Below are positions 59,281-64,000 of a stretch of DNA of 64,000 bases, one piece after another. The DNA is from Roseibium porphyridii (GTDB taxonomy: Bacteria; Pseudomonadota; Alphaproteobacteria; Rhizobiales; Stappiaceae), in assembly GCF_026191725.2 (NCBI RefSeq), contig NZ_CP120863.1, positions 2,398,001-2,462,000 of the forward strand. Reading direction: 5' to 3'. How positions within the stretch are numbered: position 1 is the first letter of the stretch; every line of letters begins with the position of its first letter. The translations under genes and the position numbers were made by a program. The notes below the pieces were generated by a model that had not been told where the DNA came from, did not search any database, and worked only from the letters and a program-made list of their open reading frames with translations.

Positions 59281-60753
59281 ATGTCGATAAGTCGGAAGAT
59301 TGCCATGACGGGCGCATTTGTGTGTTTCGTTATCGGTATCAGTGCTGTCTATGGAGAGGAGCACCAGAGCGGAAGCGATCGGCCTTTATGCGGTCCGCAC
59401 CGGGCTACCATACTTGACCTTGCCGATCGCATCATTTCAGACCGCCCACAGGCCAAAAGGTTTTCACAACGGCATTTTGGAACTGCAGCCAGCTATTTGA
59501 AGCTGCGCTACGACGACCTGGACTTTGCTTCTGGACTGGACCTGATGGATCGCGTTCAAGGCGGTACTCAACGCCAGGCTCATGGCCTGAAGGAGGTACG
59601 GTTAGCCTTTGCGATCTCAAAACTGGGTGTGGTTGAAGGTTTGAAAACGGATGACCGACCAGCTGTCGAGATCTTTGCCGATTTCTCGCCCATCGTTATA
59701 CGGCAAATTCTGCTGGCGGATGCTGGCGCAACCTTCCTCGAACTGCTGGCGGCAGTGCGGAGCAGCCCTGACCTGGTCAAAGGCTTTGACGCCCGGTATT
59801 TCAATGGGCTTGGCGTTCACAATTGGGTTGTCGACCAAAGCGATGACTTCAAATTGACATTGGCCCGAAACGCGGAAGCGGCCGGAGAATTGGGTGTTGC
59901 GGCCATGGTCCTGGGTTCGCGCCAGGACTTGTCAGCTTATGATGCTTTGCTTGAGCGGCACCAGGAACAAAACCTGGCGAAGAGGGCGGGACCGGACAAG
60001 CTTTCGATCTATCTTGCTTCGGTTAACAATCAAATTGCTCCGGTTCCTGTTCCCGGAGACGATGAGGAAAGCCGTCAACGCCGTGCGCGCTATCATGAAA
60101 TACTGCGAGCTTCTTTCCAGATGGGGGGAATGGCGTGGCTGAGCATTCTTTTCAATCAGACAGGGGCCGAGGGCCCGATTGCTGATGCATCGCGTGACTT
60201 TCTTGCTGAAATCGAAGCCGGACGTCTGCAGCCAAGAACTGAACTCGATCCTGCCTGGGTCTATCTTTACGGGCGTTTGTCCGAGGAAATGGGTGATGAA
60301 AACCTGAACCAGCAGATGACAGGATTTAGCTTGGGAAAAACTGTCCGCCACTATGCGGATACGGCGCAAACCACCTTGAATTGGATGATTGCGCGGCAGG
60401 CTATGGTCGCCTATCTGACCGAAACTGATACTGGTCTTCCATCGCGACCTTCAGCATTGCCGCCCGATTTCGATTGGGAGGCATGGACTGCGGCAGCGTC
60501 GGCTCTTCGAAGTGACAAAGACGATCTGCCTCTGGGCGTCGATCGAACCATTTTCCTGGAACTGCTGCTTGCTAAGGGAGATGTGACGCAAGCAGTGGAG
60601 TTGGCGAACAAGTTTCTGCCACCAACGGATCGGCTCTGGTTCTACCGTGATGTCATGATCCGGCTCGACCATCTTTGTGAAGGGTACACGGTTTTTCCAG
60701 GCGCTGAGTTGAGCATGGGCGGCGACATTCTTTACCGCTTTGATGGGAAGTAA
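59281..60753 (+). CDS. Secreted protein of unknown function
   Basis: The protein has 490 residues from the ATG at 59281, chosen for GGAGG at 59267-59271. A signal peptide (KIAMTGAFVCFVIGISAVYG) is followed by a mostly helical body with motifs I do not recognise (LCGPHRATILDLADRIISD; YFNGLGVHNWVVDQSDD; WLSILFNQTGAEG). Cysteines at the mature N-terminus (CGPH) and near the end (HLCEGYTVFPG) may be paired. It has its own transcription unit, 299 bases after the ABC operon and tail to tail with the aldo/keto reductase. Confidence 0.7.
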   Translation: MSISRKIAMTGAFVCFVIGISAVYGEEHQSGSDRPLCGPHRATILDLADRIISDRPQAKRFSQRHFGTAASYLKLRYDDLDFASGLDLMDRVQGGTQRQAHGLKEVRLAFAISKLGVVEGLKTDDRPAVEIFADFSPIVIRQILLADAGATFLELLAAVRSSPDLVKGFDARYFNGLGVHNWVVDQSDDFKLTLARNAEAAGELGVAAMVLGSRQDLSAYDALLERHQEQNLAKRAGPDKLSIYLASVNNQIAPVPVPGDDEESRQRRARYHEILRASFQMGGMAWLSILFNQTGAEGPIADASRDFLAEIEAGRLQPRTELDPAWVYLYGRLSEEMGDENLNQQMTGFSLGKTVRHYADTAQTTLNWMIARQAMVAYLTETDTGLPSRPSALPPDFDWEAWTAAASALRSDKDDLPLGVDRTIFLELLLAKGDVTQAVELANKFLPPTDRLWFYRDVMIRLDHLCEGYTVFPGAELSMGGDILYRFDGK

Positions 60754-60955
60754 GTTTTCGGGTCTGGGTTTGGCGTCCAGTTCGCCAGATCCGCAAACGA
60801 GACCTTTGAGAAGAAGCAAAGGCGAAAGAACTGAAGGACTTTCCGAATATCAGTGCTGAGCTTAACAGGGGCACTGGGCTTCGGCCAACGGCTTGAATCC
60901 AAGTGCAACCCTTGAAAACCGGCAATCTGCCGACGTGTCGTTCTACCCGGATGCA

Positions 60956-61954
60956 TCAACAGTAGCGTTCGGGCCCGTTCCACTGGTCAACTGAATACCT
61001 GTCACCATGTGCCCAGCCCACAGGCAGAACGGCTTCGATGCGTTCAAGATCCGCATCTGAAAGGACCAGATCTGCTCCGGAGATGCATTCGCGCAAGTGG
61101 CTCACCGAGCGGGTGCCCGGAATTGGGATCACATGAGGCCCGCGGCTGAGCAGCCACGCATTGGCCAGCCCTGCAGCGGTCGTACCCATTTCAGCTGCAA
61201 GCTTTCGGAAGCCTTCGGTGAGACGCAGGTTCTCGGTCAGGTTCGGTTCCATAAAACGTGGGTTCCCGCCGAGAAAGGGCAAGTTCGCAAGCGCTTCGCG
61301 CGAGATCGGATTGTCGGTCAGGAGCGAACGGCCGACAGGCGAGAAGGCCACCATGGCAACACCAAGTTCGGCGCAAGCCTGCACAAGCCCAAGATCGGGG
61401 AACCGCGTGGAGAGCGAGTATTCCGATTGAACTGCTGCGACTGGAAAGGCTTTCATGGCGCGGCGCAGTGTCGAAGGCGCGATTTCCGAAAGGCCGATCG
61501 CCCGGGTCTTGCCCTTTTCAACCAACCTTCCAAGGTTCGTTGCCGTTTCTTCCGGAGTGAAGCGCGTGTCGCGACGATGCGCGTAAAACAGATCAACGCA
61601 GTCGACCCCGAGCCGTTGCAACGACTTGTCAAGTTCAGCTTCAAGGTGCTCTGCGGAATTGTCGAAGACGCGATTGCCGTCTGGATCTCTGGTTATTGTG
61701 GCCTTTGTCGCGATGACAAACTCGTCCCGCGCTGAGGGATTGGCCTTCAGGTAGGTTCCGATCGCGTTTTCCGATTTCCCCATGCCGTAAATATTTGCCG
61801 TATCCAAATGCGTAACACCCAACTCGCGACATGCATCCAGCACAGCATGGCTCTCGGCCTCGTTGGTTGGTCCATACATGTCGGAAAAGGACATGGCGCC
61901 ATAGCCAATCGCGCCGACCTCAGGACCGTCGGCACCCAGTTTGCGTTTTTGCAT
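60956..61954 (-). CDS. Aldo/keto reductase
   Basis: The protein has 332 residues from the ATG at 61954 with GAGGG upstream; earlier in-frame starts lack a ribosome site. AKR features: LDTANIYGMGKSENAIG (catalytic Tyr region), FVIATKATI (Lys), DLFYAHRRDTR (His) and a C-terminal GTRSVSHLRECISGADLVLS. It reduces aldehydes or ketones with NADPH. The 13-residue insertion and substrate loop give no substrate clue. Confidence 0.9.
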   Translation of the reverse strand: MQKRKLGADGPEVGAIGYGAMSFSDMYGPTNEAESHAVLDACRELGVTHLDTANIYGMGKSENAIGTYLKANPSARDEFVIATKATITRDPDGNRVFDNSAEHLEAELDKSLQRLGVDCVDLFYAHRRDTRFTPEETATNLGRLVEKGKTRAIGLSEIAPSTLRRAMKAFPVAAVQSEYSLSTRFPDLGLVQACAELGVAMVAFSPVGRSLLTDNPISREALANLPFLGGNPRFMEPNLTENLRLTEGFRKLAAEMGTTAAGLANAWLLSRGPHVIPIPGTRSVSHLRECISGADLVLSDADLERIEAVLPVGWAHGDRYSVDQWNGPERYC

Positions 61955-62179
61955 ATGTCCCTCTGAGTGTTGGGGAAGTTGGAGAGTTCTTTCGGAATTC
62001 ATTGTTTTAGTGCCCAAAGGCGTTGAAGTCCAAGGGCAGAGTTTTTTCAGTAAAGCCGCCGATCACGCAATAAGCTGTTGGGAACATGCTGACGCCAGCG
62101 AACTAGGGCTCCCATAGAGGTGGTTTGCCAGGTTCCTCCATCAGGAAATCAACGGCTAGCCACTATCGTCAATAGCAAA

Positions 62180-62203
62180 GGCCACCCGCTGATGCGGGTG
62201 GCC
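62180..62203. terminator. Terminator after dctM
   Basis: GGCCACCCGC (62180-62189) pairs with GCGGGTGGCC (62194-62203) around TGAT. Read on the minus strand it follows dctM by about 34 bases and is followed by TTTGCTATT. Confidence 0.8.
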
Positions 62204-62236
62204 CTTCTCTTTAGCCAGCACTTGGCGCAATCGGGA

Positions 62237-63547
62237 TCAGCCAGGCCCCTGACGGATGTTTGCTGGAAGCCAGGTGGCAATTTCCGGGAAGGCGATCAAA
62301 ACGAAGACCATCAGGACCATGATCAGGAACATCGGGATACTGGCCCGGGCGATGAAACCCATCTCGTGATGTGTCATGCCCTGAAGGACGAACAGATTGA
62401 ACCCGATCGGCGGTGTGATCTGAGCCATTTCGACCACCACGACAATGAAAATACCGAACCAGATCAGATCAATTCCGGCCTGGCGGACCATGGTCTCGAC
62501 GACAGCCATGGTCAGCACCACTGAGGAAATGCCATCGAGGAACATTCCCAGGATGATGTAGAAGACCAGAAGCGCCATCAAAAGTTCGAACCGTGACAGT
62601 TCCATTTGTGCGATCAGGTCGGCCAGACCACGCGGCAAGCCCGTGAAACCCATGGACAGTGACAGGAAGGCGGCACCGGCCAGGATCAGGGCGATCATCG
62701 CCGATGTTCTGGTCGCCCCCATCAGGCTTTCGGCAAAGGTCTTCCAGCTCAGCGACCCCTGGCTGGCGGCCAGGAGCAGGCTGCCGATAACGCCGAAGGC
62801 CGCTGCCTCTGTCGCTGTGGCAAAGCCCAGGTACATGGACCCGATCACCAGAAGTATGAGCAGAATGACCGGGATCAGAAAGCGGGAATTCTGAATTCTT
62901 TTCGCAAAACTCATCTTGGGTTCCGGTGCCGGATCCCAGTTTTTCGACACTTTCGACATGATCGCCACGTAAGCCATGAACATGGAGGCGAGCACGAGAC
63001 CCGGCAAAATGCCTGCAAAGAAGAGTTTTGAGATGGATTCGTTGATTGTTACGCCATAGACGATCAGTGTCAGCGAGGGCGGGATCATCAGCCCTAGCGT
63101 AGCTGCACCGGCAAGCGTGCCAATCACCATGTTTTCGGGATAATTGCGTTTTCTGAGTTCGGGGATCGACATCTTGCCGACAGTCGTCAATGTGGCTGCG
63201 CTGGACCCTGATACCGCGGCAAAGACGGTGCAACCGACAATGTTGGTGTGCACAAGGCCACCGGGCAATCCTGCCATCCAGGGGCTCAAGCCACGGAACA
63301 TGTCTTCAGATAGCCGCGTTCGGTAAAGGATTTCACCCATCCAGATAAAGAGCGGCAAGGCGGTCAGCGTCCAGCTTGAGGACGAAGACCAGATCGTGGT
63401 CAGCATCACGTCACCCACGGGGCGGGTGGTGAAGAGCTCCATGCCGACCCAGGCAACGCCCATAAGCGCCAGACCGATCCAGACACCGCTGCCCAGAAGC
63501 AGGAGAAGGACGAAGATAAACAGGATGATGATCGAGAAGTCTTCCAT
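62237..63547 (-). CDS. dctM: TRAP transporter large permease, DctM type
   Basis: The 436-residue protein starts at the ATG at 63547 (residues upstream would overlap DctQ). It has the DctM pattern VFAAVSGSSAATLTTVGKMSIPELRKRNYPENMVIGTLAGAATLGLMIPPSLTLIVYG and MFLDGISSVVLTMAVVETMV. With DctQ and a periplasmic DctP-type protein it imports a carboxylate using an ion gradient. The binding protein must lie beyond the right edge. Confidence 0.93.
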   Translation of the reverse strand: MEDFSIIILFIFVLLLLLGSGVWIGLALMGVAWVGMELFTTRPVGDVMLTTIWSSSSSWTLTALPLFIWMGEILYRTRLSEDMFRGLSPWMAGLPGGLVHTNIVGCTVFAAVSGSSAATLTTVGKMSIPELRKRNYPENMVIGTLAGAATLGLMIPPSLTLIVYGVTINESISKLFFAGILPGLVLASMFMAYVAIMSKVSKNWDPAPEPKMSFAKRIQNSRFLIPVILLILLVIGSMYLGFATATEAAAFGVIGSLLLAASQGSLSWKTFAESLMGATRTSAMIALILAGAAFLSLSMGFTGLPRGLADLIAQMELSRFELLMALLVFYIILGMFLDGISSVVLTMAVVETMVRQAGIDLIWFGIFIVVVVEMAQITPPIGFNLFVLQGMTHHEMGFIARASIPMFLIMVLMVFVLIAFPEIATWLPANIRQGPG

Positions 63548-63551
63548 GGCC

Positions 63552-64000
63552 TTACTCCCCGAAACTCTGGTCGACCAGATCGCGCTTGATCCGGTGTTTG
63601 CCGTCAAACAGCAGATGAACGAGATGATCGGTCAGGGCTATCGCCATGATAATCGCACCGGCCAGCATGAAGGATTGCGGGATCCATAGGGGAGTGCGGT
63701 CCTGACCCTGGCTGATGTCGTTGATCATGATGGAGAAATTGACGAACCGCCAACCGAACCAGACGAAATACCACATCACCAGCGCGCCGATTGCGAAGCA
63801 CCACACGTCGATCCATCGCGCAACAGTCGGCGGAACCGCGTTCAAGAGGATCGAGACGCGGATATGGCTGCCGCGGTTGAGAGCGTTTGCGAAAGCCAGG
63901 AAAGAGGCTGCCGCCATGAAGTAACCTGCATATTCCGGAATGCCCGGCGCCACTTCGCCAATCCAGCGGGCAAGCATCTGCAGGACGATCAGGACGAGGA
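63552..64000 (-). CDS. dctQ: TRAP transporter small permease, DctQ type (5' end outside window)
   Basis: At least 149 residues are visible; the frame runs open past 64000, and residues upstream of the first internal ATG (LVLIVLQMLARWIGE) continue a membrane helix, so the real start is outside. It has the DctQ features RGSHIRVSILLNAVPPTVARWIDV and four membrane segments. The stop is 4 bases before the dctM start. Confidence 0.88.
   Translation of the reverse strand, partial: LVLIVLQMLARWIGEVAPGIPEYAGYFMAAASFLAFANALNRGSHIRVSILLNAVPPTVARWIDVWCFAIGALVMWYFVWFGWRFVNFSIMINDISQGQDRTPLWIPQSFMLAGAIIMAIALTDHLVHLLFDGKHRIKRDLVDQSFGE

Noticed and set aside
1..64000. CRISPR array, insertion sequence, prophage, integron or tRNA/rRNA gene
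   Set aside because: No regularly spaced repeats, transposase or integrase motifs, terminal inverted repeats, or RNA gene signatures were seen on either strand.

Overview
The window looks like chromosomal DNA from an alphaproteobacterium. The evidence is a recA-alaS pair, an SOS box of the GTTC-N7-GTTC type, TAXI-type and DctQM-type TRAP transporters, many ABC importers, and frequent ATGA stop/start overlaps. A marine or host-associated Hyphomicrobiales/Stappiaceae-like genome (Roseibium/Labrenzia type) is my inference, not a demonstrated placement. I see no phage, insertion sequence, CRISPR array, rRNA or tRNA. Nearly all of the window is ordinary metabolic, transport and regulatory coding sequence.

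Layout, positions 1-21 kb. A phospholipid-type operon resembling E. coli ynbA-ynbB plus an acyltransferase (1-1857, minus) lies upstream of a cytoplasmic subtilase with a small prodomain-like companion (2217-4423) and a DUF1287 protein. A six-gene minus-strand operon (5241-9989: YbaN/DUF454, secreted cupin, NitT/TauT-type ABC importer, NnrS) sits behind a perfect FNR/Dnr box. A fused, partly degenerate SixA-Nudix protein follows, then LysR/tautomerase. A guanidine-II riboswitch leads sugE (gdx), followed on the same strand by an MFS carrier and a Cds1-type PLP enzyme. Next come PAS-LuxR with an acyl-CoA ligase/SDR operon, an L,D-transpeptidase, and a TetR regulator with two matched operators facing a glyoxalase-fold protein.

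Positions 21-41 kb. A three-gene coiled-coil/membrane operon of unknown function (21511-25185) lies opposite a large MscS channel. Then come psuK-psuG (pseudouridine breakdown), recA with an SOS box between its -35 and -10, alaS, a 41-residue membrane peptide, a cyclic-nucleotide-gated K+ channel, an aspartate/glutamate racemase, a fetA-fetB-GST operon, and class I fructose-1,6-bisphosphatase.

Positions 41-64 kb are dominated by transport: a family-5 ABC importer with an EamA exporter (41395-47344); a TAXI-TRAP transporter, GntR regulator and SDR that share an operator sequence (47729-52245); a LysR-controlled dipeptide-type ABC importer (52323-58981); an orphan secreted protein; an aldo/keto reductase; and a DctQM TRAP operon that runs off the right edge.

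The most interesting items are the FNR-box/NnrS/ABC operon, the guanidine-II riboswitch, the unknown three-gene coiled-coil operon, the shared GntR operator, the SixA-Nudix fusion with a lost catalytic histidine, the detached subtilase prodomain-like protein, and inverted repeats placed between solute-binding-protein and permease genes in three operons.
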